Translations under genes and position numbers: made by a program
Assembly: GCF_013166575.1 (NCBI RefSeq)
Contig: NZ_JABKKE010000003.1
Coordinates: forward strand, 124,001 to 188,000
DNA length: 64,000 bases
Direction of reading: 5' to 3'
Source: Xylanibacter rodentium
GTDB lineage: Bacteria > Bacteroidota > Bacteroidia > Bacteroidales > Bacteroidaceae
The notes under the pieces: generated by a model
Seen by the model: the letters and a program-made list of their open reading frames with translations, nothing else
What the model was told of the DNA's origin: nothing
Databases searched by the model: none
Shown: piece by piece, positions 26,871 through 35,002 of the stretch
Layout of the letters: every line of letters begins with the position of its first letter
Numbering within the stretch: position 1 is the stretch's first letter

Positions 26871-27248
26871 CTATAATCCTATTTCAGCCATACAGTCACG
26901 GCCCTTAGGGTCGGGTCCGTAACCGTTGTCATAGTCGTCACCGTCTCCGAAAAGCATTACAAGAACATAAAAAGGAATAAGCTGATACCATCCCGAATTA
27001 CCACGGTCGTGACAACGCTTTACCCCCTGAGCCAGAACGAACCAAAACAAGACAATGCCCAATACACACAACACTATGTAAACCGGTACACTAAAATCTG
27101 CCGCCAAAGCACCGATAAACAGATTATAAAAAACCAAATAAACAAGATATGACAGTCCATACTCCAATCTCCTAATGCGTCCTTTAAAGGAAAACGGACG
27201 GGTAAACATCTTCTGATTCTCTGTTTTCTTCAAATTATTCTCTTCCAT
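26871..27248 (-). CDS. DUF805 membrane protein
   Basis: 125 residues with the DUF805 plan: FSFKGRIRRLEYGLSYL at the start, three or four membrane helices, and the conserved GVKRCHDRGNSGWYQLIPFY before the last helix. The acidic GDGDDYDNGYGPDPKG tail is also typical. Function unknown in the family. It lies alone between repeat-rich gaps. Confidence 0.85.
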   Translation of the reverse strand: MEENNLKKTENQKMFTRPFSFKGRIRRLEYGLSYLVYLVFYNLFIGALAADFSVPVYIVLCVLGIVLFWFVLAQGVKRCHDRGNSGWYQLIPFYVLVMLFGDGDDYDNGYGPDPKGRDCMAEIGL

Positions 27249-27279
27249 AATAATATTTTTTGTTAGTTTTATTGTTTTA

Positions 27280-27365
27280 AGTCAGTCAACAAAATCAATA
27301 CGTATAATCTGTTTTTGACTTTAAATGCCTTGCGGAATTATTCAAATTAATTTTGTTGATTGACT
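27280..27365. repeat. Family C inverted repeat (GTCAACAAAAT ends), copy 1
   Basis: Ends GTCAGTCAACAAAATCAAT and AATTAATTTTGTTGATTGAC are complementary; the inner part has AATTATTCAAATTAATTTTG. Copy 2 is at 41542-41610. Confidence 0.75.
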
Positions 27366-27526
27366 CATATATAATTTTGCTTCATTACCGGAACAACTTT
27401 AACCATCTGACATTATCACATGGTACAAATAAATTAAACGTAGTCTTTTCTTCATTCCCATTATCATTTATAAATTTCCTTTTTACAACAAACGGCAAAA
27501 AGAAAGGTGCGGCGCTACCTGTTACT

Positions 27527-27643
27527 GTTCCAAGGTATCGCCAAACACCTACACTCATGCAACAGGAAACCCACACCCTTACGGGTGAGAGCATCCACTT
27601 GTACTGTTGATGAGTGTTCGTGAAATTTGGCGATTTTAGGAAC
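27527..27643. repeat. Structured imperfect palindrome of 117 bp
   Basis: Outer arms of about 40 nt share GTTCC, TCGCCAAA, ACACTCAT and CAACAG in mirrored order, and the centre holds a small hairpin CACCCTTACGGGTG. This could be a structured RNA in the leader of DUF805 (minus strand) or a dispersed palindrome; nothing known was recognised. Confidence 0.55.
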
Positions 27644-27740
27644 ACATCAAGTAAAAGCAAACACTTTCTTTTCTTCTATGTCACTGTCAGATACTTTATT
27701 CTGTCATATTTCTTCTATTTCATTTACATTTTTATTAAAT

Positions 27741-27819
27741 CTTTTCGTTAAGCGAAACGGACAGAGTGAAACTTGTTTCAAACTCTGCCATGGCGAAAAA
27801 ACGCGGGATGAAATCCAAC
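27741..27819 (-). repeat. Family B 79-bp repeat, copy 3
   Basis: Reverse orientation: TTTTCGTTAAGCGAAACGGA, then CAGAGTGAAACTTGTTTCAA, ACTCTGCCATGGCG and CGCGGGATGAAATCCAAC. Confidence 0.9.
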
Positions 27820-27900
27820 ATCATTTTATACGCGTCGGCAAATATACTAAATTTACACGACAACAAACCATCTTATTCAAAAAAAATCATATTCTCCTTA

Positions 27901-28938
27901 TCATATCAGAGGCATACCCAGCTCACGGCATTCCCTGCGCATATCCTCAGGCCATATACTGGCCTGTATCTCACCGATGTGGGCCTTGTGAAGCAACACC
28001 ATGCACAAACGGCTCTGCCCGATACCACCCCCAATACTGAGGGGCAGCTCGCCGGCCAACAACTTCCTGTGGAAATACAATCCGGCACGCGCCTCCTCAC
28101 CCTCAATGGCAAGCTGCCGGACAAGCGCATCACTGTCGACACGTATGCCCATCGACGACAACTCGAACGAACGGCCCAGCACAGGATACCAGATAAGTAT
28201 GTCACCGTTAAGTCCCACACGCCCGTCCTCGGCCACGGTCGACCAGTCGTCATAGTCGGGAGCACGTCCGTCGTGCTTCTCCCCATTGTCCAGCCTGCCC
28301 CCGATACCTATTACAAACACGGCGCCATGCTTGCGGCATATCTCGTCCTCACGCTCCTTCGGCGTCATTTCGGGATACATCCGGGCCAGTTCCTCACTGT
28401 GCACAAAGGTTATCATCTCAGGCAGAAACGGACGCAGCTGAGGATAGGTTTCACACGTAAGGTACTCCGTACGGCGTATGGCCGCATAGATACGTTCGAC
28501 CACACTCTTAAGATAGGCCACCGTGCGCTGTTCTCGGGTGATGACGGCTTCCCAATCCCACTGGTCCACATAGAGCGAATGCAGATTGTCAAGTTCCTCG
28601 TCGGCACGTATGGCATTCATGTCGGTATATATGCCATAGCCAGGCTCTACATTGTACTCGGCAAGCGACAGACGCTTCCATTTGGCCAACGAATGCACCA
28701 CTTCGGCTCTGGCATCGCCCAAGTCCTTGATAGGAAATGTCACGGCACGTTCGACACCGTTGAGGTCGTCATTGATTCCAAGTCCCTGCAACACGAACAG
28801 CGGAGCCGTAACACGACGCAGACGCAGCTCGGTAGACAGGTTTTGCTGGAAAAACTCCTTGATAAGTTTAATGCCTTGCTCGGTCTGCTTCATGTCGAGC
28901 AGAGCATCATAGGCTACCGGCTTTATCAGTTTACTCAT
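27901..28938 (-). CDS. asnA: Aspartate--ammonia ligase
   Basis: 345 residues of the ammonia-dependent asparagine synthetase, related to class II aminoacyl-tRNA synthetases. It makes asparagine from aspartate, ammonia and ATP. Visible family blocks are the N-terminal FFQQNLSTELRLRRVTAPLF, DEELDNLHSLYVDQWDWE, and the C-terminal motif 3 region LPLSIGGGIGQSRLCMVLL. The length is that of E. coli AsnA plus a few residues. Promoter at 28985-28992. Confidence 0.96.
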   Translation of the reverse strand: MSKLIKPVAYDALLDMKQTEQGIKLIKEFFQQNLSTELRLRRVTAPLFVLQGLGINDDLNGVERAVTFPIKDLGDARAEVVHSLAKWKRLSLAEYNVEPGYGIYTDMNAIRADEELDNLHSLYVDQWDWEAVITREQRTVAYLKSVVERIYAAIRRTEYLTCETYPQLRPFLPEMITFVHSEELARMYPEMTPKEREDEICRKHGAVFVIGIGGRLDNGEKHDGRAPDYDDWSTVAEDGRVGLNGDILIWYPVLGRSFELSSMGIRVDSDALVRQLAIEGEEARAGLYFHRKLLAGELPLSIGGGIGQSRLCMVLLHKAHIGEIQASIWPEDMRRECRELGMPLI

Positions 28939-28984
28939 AAGCGTGGATTTTTTATATTTGTGATTAGATTGTTCTTACGCGATA

Positions 28985-28992
28985 CAAAGGTA
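28985..28992 (-). promoter_or_regulatory. Promoter -7 box of asnA
   Basis: Minus-strand TACCTTTG, 47 bp before the asnA ATG. Confidence 0.6.
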
Positions 28993-29198
28993 GTACTTTT
29001 ATATCAATATGCAAACTATTACACTATATTTCTGACAAAACGACATGTTTTTATTTATATACAAATCAATATGTCCGCCAATTTCACTAATTGTATTCCA
29101 CGACATATCCAAAACAAGAGTTACTGATATGTTTGGAAAGACACAAAGTATTGTTGTGACAGTACAATTGTTCTTCTTAAAATAATGGTGATATTTTG

Positions 29199-29228
29199 TT
29201 TGATTATAATATTTTTATCGTATATTTG
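29199..29228 (+). promoter_or_regulatory. Promoter of the SH3b membrane protein gene
   Basis: TTTG at 29199-29202 and TATATTTG at 29221-29228 (18-bp spacer), 58 bp before the ATG. Confidence 0.65.
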
Positions 29229-29286
29229 CGAAATTGAATATTCAACAACCACATAAAGGAAGTTACTAACCATCAAAACATACGCT

Positions 29287-30330
29287 ATGAAGAAAATCTT
29301 ATTGTTGATTATTGTGATGCTTTGCTGTATGACATCCATGGCACAGACCAAGTACAGAGTGACAGCAAAATCATCTCTTAACGTACGTAGCCATGCTTCG
29401 GCCAAAGCTCCGGTGTTATCGTCAATAGACCGTGGAGAAGTGGTGAAAGTATATGAAATTGAGAACGGATGGGCAAAAATAGAGTATGAAGGCAATTCTG
29501 CTTATGTCAGTGCCAGATATCTGGAACGGATAGAAATTTCGGAACCGGACTTGACGGATACCGGAAACATGTTCAAGTCTTTGGAATTGGGCAACGGTGG
29601 TGTGGAATGGATGATTTATCCGATACTCGGCTTGTCTGCCATATTGTTGTATATGCGTAAGAAACGCGGCGACAGTCCGTTGGAAGATGGAGAGTATTGG
29701 ACTAACTGTGTTTTGTTTCTCACTGTATGTACAGTTGAACTTTCCTATATATTAATGATGGGGACCGACGCTATATGGTTCTGCATGCCTGATACGGTAG
29801 GATGGATTTGGACTGTCATTGATTTTATTGTATTCGGTTTTGTAGTATACAATCAGATAATGTGTTTCTTCAATACTTTGGAAGATGCGGAGTACAATAG
29901 TTACGGCTCGTTCGACAAGCGATGGGGCATATACTCTTGGATCGTAGGAGCTATTGCGGCTATAGCAACCGGCATTTTCTTTGAAGACAAACTTATTTTT
30001 GTAGCAGGGGCTTTTGCCGTTTGCCAGCTAATTCAGATTGTACTTATCTTCAAAGGAATAGTTCCACGAGGAGGATGGTTGAGAGCAGTTGTCTGCCTTG
30101 CCGTCTATCTGCTCGGCTCGTTGGCGACAATGCTGGTTTTGGCTCATTTTGCCGTACTTCTGATAATAGTTATGATTGTATATCTGATACTCAGTGCTAT
30201 AGGGCATGGCAGCAGCAGTAGACGTAACGGCAGTTGTGCACAATGCGGTCATTATAGTAGCGGTTATTGTTTTTACCGTAAATGCCATATATATGATGCC
30301 GACCGTAAAACGTGCGACCATTACTGCTGA
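29287..30330 (+). CDS. SH3b-domain membrane protein with a cysteine-rich tail
   Basis: 347 residues. A signal peptide (about 1-20) is followed by a bacterial SH3 domain (about 22-82, SSLNVRSHASAKAPVLSSID and GWAKIEYEGNSAYVSARYL), which in other proteins binds cell-wall or peptide ligands. About six membrane helices fill 107-310. The last 31 residues carry six cysteines in the spacing C-x2-C-x7-C-x4-C-x9-C-x3-C with two histidines, like a small metal-binding knuckle. I do not know this architecture as a named family. It has its own promoter and no operon partner. Confidence 0.8.
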   Translation: MKKILLLIIVMLCCMTSMAQTKYRVTAKSSLNVRSHASAKAPVLSSIDRGEVVKVYEIENGWAKIEYEGNSAYVSARYLERIEISEPDLTDTGNMFKSLELGNGGVEWMIYPILGLSAILLYMRKKRGDSPLEDGEYWTNCVLFLTVCTVELSYILMMGTDAIWFCMPDTVGWIWTVIDFIVFGFVVYNQIMCFFNTLEDAEYNSYGSFDKRWGIYSWIVGAIAAIATGIFFEDKLIFVAGAFAVCQLIQIVLIFKGIVPRGGWLRAVVCLAVYLLGSLATMLVLAHFAVLLIIVMIVYLILSAIGHGSSSRRNGSCAQCGHYSSGYCFYRKCHIYDADRKTCDHYC

Positions 30331-30874
30331 GATGGCAAGGATTCGTCATGCAATGTCGTATATTTATAAATATCTTTACTTTAACGTATGTTAAGCGACA
30401 CATGAACCACTACTTTTTAATGACACCCCGAAAATCGCATTTTTTGTTTCAAATGGGAGACGCTGACAGTCAGCATGTTACGGCAGCAAGGCTTTGTAAA
30501 GAAAGCAGAGAGGGCCTTATTGAGTTGCAATAAGGCCCTTATTGCAATGCGAAAGGGGCCTCCTTGCAATGCAAAACGGCCGTTGCGGGAGTGTCGGGAG
30601 GGCCTTACGGCAAGATTACAGGGTAAAAATGGTGCACAAATAAAGTTGAAACAGCCTCTTTGCTTTTCTATTTCGAGAAAAAAGAAAAGTTAAAATTTCA
30701 GAATTAACAAGACAATATTATTATCAGACCGTTCGGTCACAGCATAAAATATATTTATGGTCAGAAAGACATAACTTTATTAATTGGATACCGTATTTTA
30801 TGGTTTGGGGTGATGCTTGATTTATAACTGCTTGTATTTCAATGAAAAAGGAGTACTTATAAGTACTCCTCATG
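30331..30874. other. Gap with a strong hairpin and GC-rich repeats
   Basis: No supported gene. It includes a 12-bp perfect stem AGGGCCTTATTG / CAATAAGGCCCT (30511-30539) and nearby repeated TTGCAAT and GGGCC words (to about 30610), then an AT-rich stretch to the tRNA terminator. The 72-codon frame starting at 30475 spans these repeats and shows no protein-like features. Confidence 0.6.
30849..30870 (-). terminator. Terminator of tRNA-Arg
   Basis: 10-bp stem AGGAGTACTT / AAGTACTCCT with a 2-nt centre (AT); on the minus strand it is followed by TTTTT, directly after the tRNA 3' end. Confidence 0.8.
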
Positions 30875-30948
30875 TGATCCCGGTGGGATTCAAACCCACG
30901 ACCTTCAGAACCGGAATCTGACGCTCTATTCAGCTAAGCTACGGAACC
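30875..30948 (-). tRNA. tRNA-Arg(CCG)
   Basis: 74 nt with a full cloverleaf: acceptor GGTTCCG pairing with CGGGATC, a D arm GCTT...GAGC, an anticodon arm TCAGA-TTCCGGT-TCTGA whose loop gives CCG, and a T arm GTGGG-TTTGAAT-CCCAC. The discriminator is A and CCA is not encoded. It reads the arginine codon CGG. Confidence 0.95.
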
Positions 30949-30958
30949 ATTGCGGTTG

Positions 30959-30966
30959 CAAAAGTA
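30959..30966 (-). promoter_or_regulatory. Promoter -7 box of tRNA-Arg
   Basis: Minus-strand TACTTTTG, matching TAnnTTTG, 10 bp before the mature 5' end. Confidence 0.6.
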
Positions 30967-31101
30967 ATCATTTTATTTGGAATAGCCTACATTTTCTTGA
31001 AATAATTGCGTTTACGGTTCATTATATACCATCTTATAGTGTCAGGTATATCTACGAATAAAAGATTGGCACATTTAGTATGCTATATCGTTTTAATTGT
31101 T

Positions 31102-31109
31102 TATCTTTG
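31102..31109 (+). promoter_or_regulatory. Possible promoter -7 box for pepT
   Basis: TATCTTTG about 247 bp before the pepT start. If used, the pepT leader includes two tandem copies of the 79-bp repeat (31117-31276). Confidence 0.5.
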
Positions 31110-31116
31110 CAGAAGG

Positions 31117-31195
31117 TTGGATTTCATCCCGCGTTTTCTCGCCATGGCAGAGGTTGAAACAAGTTTCACTCTGCCCATTTGGCTTAACGAAAACG
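31117..31195 (+). repeat. Family B 79-bp repeat, copy 4 (tandem with copy 5)
   Basis: Full-length: TTGGATTTCATCCCGCGTTT, GCCATGGCAGAGGTTGAAAC, AAGTTTCACTCTGCCCATTT, GGCTTAACGAAAACG. Internal GGCAGAG/CTCTGCC and TGAAAC/GTTTCA form a hairpin. Confidence 0.95.
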
Positions 31196-31276
31196 TTGGA
31201 TTTCATCCCGCGTTTTCTCGCCATGGCAGAGGTCGAAACAAGTTTCACTCTGCCCATTTGGCTTAACGAAAACGTT
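31196..31276 (+). repeat. Family B 79-bp repeat, copy 5
   Basis: Begins exactly where copy 4 ends and differs from it by about one base (GTCGAAAC for GTTGAAAC), so it is a recent tandem duplication. Confidence 0.95.
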
Positions 31277-31355
31277 CTTTTCGCAGAGACATGCGGGATG
31301 AGGATGTCCCGGACATGACGATGAAATGAAAAAAATCAAACTATAAAAACAAGAT

Positions 31356-32582
31356 ATGGATATTACCGAAAGATTCTTAAACTACACCAAATTCGACACG
31401 CAATCGGCTGAGGACAGCAACAGCGTGCCAAGTACGCCGAAACAACTTATATTTGCCGAGTATCTGAAAAAGGAACTTGAGCGCGAGGGACTGGAAGATG
31501 TAGAACTGGACGACAAGGGCTACATATATGCCACACTGCCATCGAACGTTAAGGGCAAGGATATACCTACTATAGGTTTTATAAGCCACTACGACACAAG
31601 CCCGGACTGCAGCGGTGCCGACATAAAGGCACGCATAGTGGAGAATTACACCGGCGGTGACATCGTACTGTCCGAAGGGATTGTTTCGTCGCCCAAGAAA
31701 TTTCCCGAACTGCTCGCCCACGTGGGAGAAGACCTTATCGTCACTGACGGCCACACGCTGCTTGGCGCCGACGACAAAGCCGGCATAGCCGAAATAATGC
31801 AGGCCATGTGCTGGCTGCGCGACCACAAGGAAGTGAAACATGGAAAGATACGTGTAGCATTCAATCCCGACGAGGAGATAGGCATGGGTGCCCATCATTT
31901 CGACGTGGAAAAGTTCGGATGCGAGTGGGCTTACACAATGGATGGAGGTGATGTGGGCGAGCTGGAGTTTGAGAACTTCAACGCCGCAGGAGCCAAAATC
32001 ACGATAAAGGGTGTCAGTGTGCATCCGGGATACGCCAAGGGGAAGATGGTCAATGCAAGTCGTCTGGCTGCGGAGTTCATCGGAATGCTACCGGCCGACG
32101 AGACTCCCGAGACCACCGAAGACTATCAGGGTTTCTATCATCTCACTGGCTTAAAGAGCAACACTGAGGGAGCCATACTGTCGTACATCATCCGCGACCA
32201 CGACCGCAAGAAGTTCGAGATGCGCAAGGAGTTCATCGGGCTGTGTGTAAAGAAGATGAACGAGAAATACGGCGACGGAACGGTAACAGCCGAAGTGCGC
32301 GACCAGTACTACAACATGAAAGAAAAGATTGACCCGTGCATGCACGTCATTGACCTTGTACTGAAAGCCATGCAGGATTGCGGTGTGGCACCGAAAGTAA
32401 AACCTATCCGCGGAGGAACGGACGGCGCCCAACTGTCTTTCAAGGGTCTGCCCTGCCCAAACATCTTCGCCGGAGGCGTAAACTTCCATGGACCGTACGA
32501 ATTTGTAAGCATACAGTCTATGCAGAAAGCAATGGAGGTTGTCATAAGAATTTGCGAACTCACGGCAGAATATAATGACTGA
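31356..32582 (+). CDS. pepT: Peptidase T (tripeptide aminopeptidase)
   Basis: 408 residues of the M20 metallopeptidase PepT, a cytoplasmic zinc enzyme that takes the N-terminal residue from tripeptides. Metal and catalytic motifs are SHYDTSPD (about 76-83), LGADDKAG (about 139-146), NPDEEIGMG (about 171-179), [12 protein letters not shown] and the late [21 protein letters not shown]. The length and motif order are normal. A 21-bp hairpin lies just downstream. Confidence 0.95.
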   Translation: MDITERFLNYTKFDTQSAEDSNSVPSTPKQLIFAEYLKKELEREGLEDVELDDKGYIYATLPSNVKGKDIPTIGFISHYDTSPDCSGADIKARIVENYTGGDIVLSEGIVSSPKKFPELLAHVGEDLIVTDGHTLLGADDKAGIAEIMQAMCWLRDHKEVKHGKIRVAFNPDEEIGMGAHHFDVEKFGCEWAYTMDGGDVGELEFENFNAAGAKITIKGVSVHPGYAKGKMVNASRLAAEFIGMLPADETPETTEDYQGFYHLTGLKSNTEGAILSYIIRDHDRKKFEMRKEFIGLCVKKMNEKYGDGTVTAEVRDQYYNMKEKIDPCMHVIDLVLKAMQDCGVAPKVKPIRGGTDGAQLSFKGLPCPNIFAGGVNFHGPYEFVSIQSMQKAMEVVIRICELTAEYND

Positions 32583-32591
32583 GAAACATAA

Positions 32592-32637
32592 CAATGAAAA
32601 TCCTCAAAAGTCATCAGACTTTTGAGGATTTTCATTG
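32592..32637. terminator. Perfect hairpin terminator between pepT and the antiporter
   Basis: 21-bp perfect stem beginning CAATGAAAATCCTCAAAAGT with a 4-nt ATCA loop, between the stops of two convergent genes. It is T-rich in the descending arm on both strands. Confidence 0.85.
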
Positions 32638-32700
32638 CTATGGAGTTGGAGTCAAAGAGAGAACCAGGCCTTTGAACTTCACTCGAAACAACATAAGCAC

Positions 32701-34956
32701 TTACAGTCTTGTTATCGCTTCCAGCGACTCCTCCTCACCAACTACCCATATTATATCGCCTTTAGCGAACTTATATTCCGGCTCTATCTGAGAAAGATTT
32801 TCCTCGCCCTCTTCTATTCCTACAACAAGACAATTGTATTTGCCGCGGATTCCGCTCTCCTGAAGCGTCTTGCCGATAAAAGGACTGCTACCCGTAATAA
32901 CAATCTGACGCAGGTTCATTTCCCGTTTTTCAAACTCAGGATCCTCACCATACACCTCTTCTTTAATGGCATGGCTCATATTGGTGAGCTGCCCGTCACT
33001 GCCCACCACACGAATCCTGTCACCCGGAAAGATAACGGAACTGCCGTCAGGGATATTGATGCGACGACTGACACGCAGGATGCTGCTCACATGCACACCG
33101 AACTTCTGGCGCAGCCCCAGTTCAGCAAGAGTACGTCCGGCCCAAAGCGAATCCAAAGGAACATCGACATCAGCCATATGAATATCACGGTCAAGCAAAT
33201 GACCTTCGTACAGCGGGCGCTTGCGGCCACGCACCTGTGCCTCGATATCGCGCGAACGCAGATTCTTGACAAACAGACGCTCCAGTCTTATGCTGCTGTG
33301 CTTGAGACTGCGCGACAGCACCATGGCAAAGACAAGGGCCACAGCTATGGTTATCATCAGAGCATTGGCAAAGCGGCTCAGATAGTTACATATATAGAAA
33401 ATGAACGAACAGGCTATGACAACACGCACGAGAATGGTAAAGATAAGGGGCAGATGGTTGAAACGGCTTTCGGCCCAAAGAGCCTTGAACTCCTCACTAT
33501 GGTTTTTCTTCATCACCATGGCACGCAGGAACGGTGAAATGGCCAGCACTGTAAGGGCGCCGCAGATGAAATTGGCCGTCCAATGCCAGCCAACGAGCAG
33601 ATGACGGATGAACGGCAGAAAGAACGACAGCATAAGGAATATGACGGCAAGCGACAATATGGAATAGATTACCACATTGACCGCCATCTGCGTTACAAGA
33701 CTTTTCCACTTGTTCTTCGACGCCGATGTCGACGGATGACTTAGCGTGATATGGTTGAGCACCGATATAAGACGCGACGGCAGATGGCGCTCCATCAGAG
33801 CATAGCATGGTGTGGCGGCACGCATCATGTAGGGAGTCAGGAATGTGGTTATAACAGATACTGCCACTACCACCGGATAAAGGAAATCGCCGATGACGCC
33901 AAGCGACAGGCCGAGCGAGGCTATGATAAATGCGAACTCACCAATCTGGGCCATCGAAAATCCGCATTTCATGGCTGTCTTGAGCGGCTGTCCGCTAAGC
34001 AGATAGCCGAACGAACCGAGCACGGCCTGACCTATCAATATAGTCAGGACAATCGTAACCACCGGCACGGCATATTCAACAAGAATCTTAGGCTCTACAA
34101 GCATGCCGACCGAAACGAAGAAGATTGCTCCGAACAGATTCTTGACAGGCTCAACGAGCTTGATGATTTTGTCTGCCTCAACCGTCTCTGCCAGTATACT
34201 GCCCATGACAAATGCGCCGAAAGCACTGCTGAAACCGACCTGCGTGGAAATCACCGCCATCAGGCAACACAATCCGAGCGATACGACAAGCAGCGTCTCA
34301 TCGTTAATCAGCTTGCGCACATTGCGCAACATCATAGGTATAAGGAATATGCCGACAACGAACCATAGTATCAGAAAGAAACCTATGCTGAGCATACTGC
34401 GCAGCATCTGACCTCCGTCGGGGCTGGTTCCTCCTGCCACGGCTGCCAACATCACCATCATTACAATAGCCAGAATATCCTCAAGTATGAGCACGCTCAT
34501 CACCAGACCGGCAAAGCGCTGCTGACGCAACCCGAGGTCGTCAAACGCCTTATATATAATGGTAGTGGAGCTCATGGCAAGCATTCCGCCAAGGAAGATG
34601 CAGTCCATCTGTCCCCATCCGAACATCTTTCCGGCCGAGACTCCCAACAGCATCATGCAAAAGATGATGGTACAGGCTGCAATGACCGGGGCCGCCCCCA
34701 TCTTTATAATCTTCTTGAACGAGAAATCAAGTCCGAGAGAGAATAAAAGGAATATCACACCGATATCGGCCCATGTCTTCACATCGGCACTGTCCATCAC
34801 AGACATGGTGTACGGCATGTGAGGACTCACGAGAAAGCCGGCAACGATATAACCCAAGACAAGCGGTTGCTTGAGTTTCTTGAAAATAAGAGTAACAGCT
34901 CCTGCCACCACCAATATCAAGGCAAGGTCTTTCACAAGTTCAGGTAATTCAGCCAT
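32701..34956 (-). CDS. CPA2 cation:proton antiporter with TrkA-C domain
   Basis: 751 residues. The first 400 form the 12-13 helix exchanger core (LVLGYIVAGFLVSP, FLLFSLGLDFSFK, GGMLAMSSTTII), as in KefB and YbaL. A second membrane section of about four helices follows (about 440-570). The C-terminus (about 600-751) holds two TrkA-C-like ligand-binding parts (IPDGSSVIFPGDRIRVVGSD and KFAKGDIIWVVGEEESLEAI). No NAD-binding TrkA-N domain was seen. It probably exchanges K+ or Na+ for H+ across the inner membrane. It lies 46 bp after lptD and is likely cotranscribed with it. Confidence 0.9.
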   Translation of the reverse strand: MAELPELVKDLALILVVAGAVTLIFKKLKQPLVLGYIVAGFLVSPHMPYTMSVMDSADVKTWADIGVIFLLFSLGLDFSFKKIIKMGAAPVIAACTIIFCMMLLGVSAGKMFGWGQMDCIFLGGMLAMSSTTIIYKAFDDLGLRQQRFAGLVMSVLILEDILAIVMMVMLAAVAGGTSPDGGQMLRSMLSIGFFLILWFVVGIFLIPMMLRNVRKLINDETLLVVSLGLCCLMAVISTQVGFSSAFGAFVMGSILAETVEADKIIKLVEPVKNLFGAIFFVSVGMLVEPKILVEYAVPVVTIVLTILIGQAVLGSFGYLLSGQPLKTAMKCGFSMAQIGEFAFIIASLGLSLGVIGDFLYPVVVAVSVITTFLTPYMMRAATPCYALMERHLPSRLISVLNHITLSHPSTSASKNKWKSLVTQMAVNVVIYSILSLAVIFLMLSFFLPFIRHLLVGWHWTANFICGALTVLAISPFLRAMVMKKNHSEEFKALWAESRFNHLPLIFTILVRVVIACSFIFYICNYLSRFANALMITIAVALVFAMVLSRSLKHSSIRLERLFVKNLRSRDIEAQVRGRKRPLYEGHLLDRDIHMADVDVPLDSLWAGRTLAELGLRQKFGVHVSSILRVSRRINIPDGSSVIFPGDRIRVVGSDGQLTNMSHAIKEEVYGEDPEFEKREMNLRQIVITGSSPFIGKTLQESGIRGKYNCLVVGIEEGEENLSQIEPEYKFAKGDIIWVVGEEESLEAITRL

Positions 34957-35002
34957 TCTATATTTAATTTATAATATTGATCTATGCTTTCCCCACCGGG
35001 GT

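Larger units (their letters stand above)
27249..27900. other. Gap with three palindromic elements
   Basis: No convincing gene. It contains a short TCAGTCAACAAAAT inverted repeat (27280-27365), a structured imperfect palindrome (27527-27643) and a reverse copy of the 79-bp repeat (27741-27819). It separates asnA from DUF805. Confidence 0.7.
28939..29286. other. Divergent intergenic region of asnA and the SH3b gene
   Basis: AT-rich and without a gene. It holds the two divergent promoters (28985-28992 and 29199-29228) and no repeat that I recognised. Confidence 0.6.

Noticed and set aside
27766..29127. 453-codon open frame on the plus strand
   Set aside because: It lies antisense to asnA, has no family likeness, and begins in the 79-bp repeat; asnA on the other strand is certain.
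30475..30693. 72-codon frame before the tRNA
   Set aside because: It covers hairpin and GGGCC/TTGCAAT repeats, has no promoter or family likeness, and its codon pattern follows the repeats.
31006..31318. Short frames encoding MAEVETSFTLPIWLNENV-type peptides
   Set aside because: The same peptide appears wherever the 79-bp repeat is read in that frame; no start signal or coding bias was seen. Kept only as a property of the repeat.
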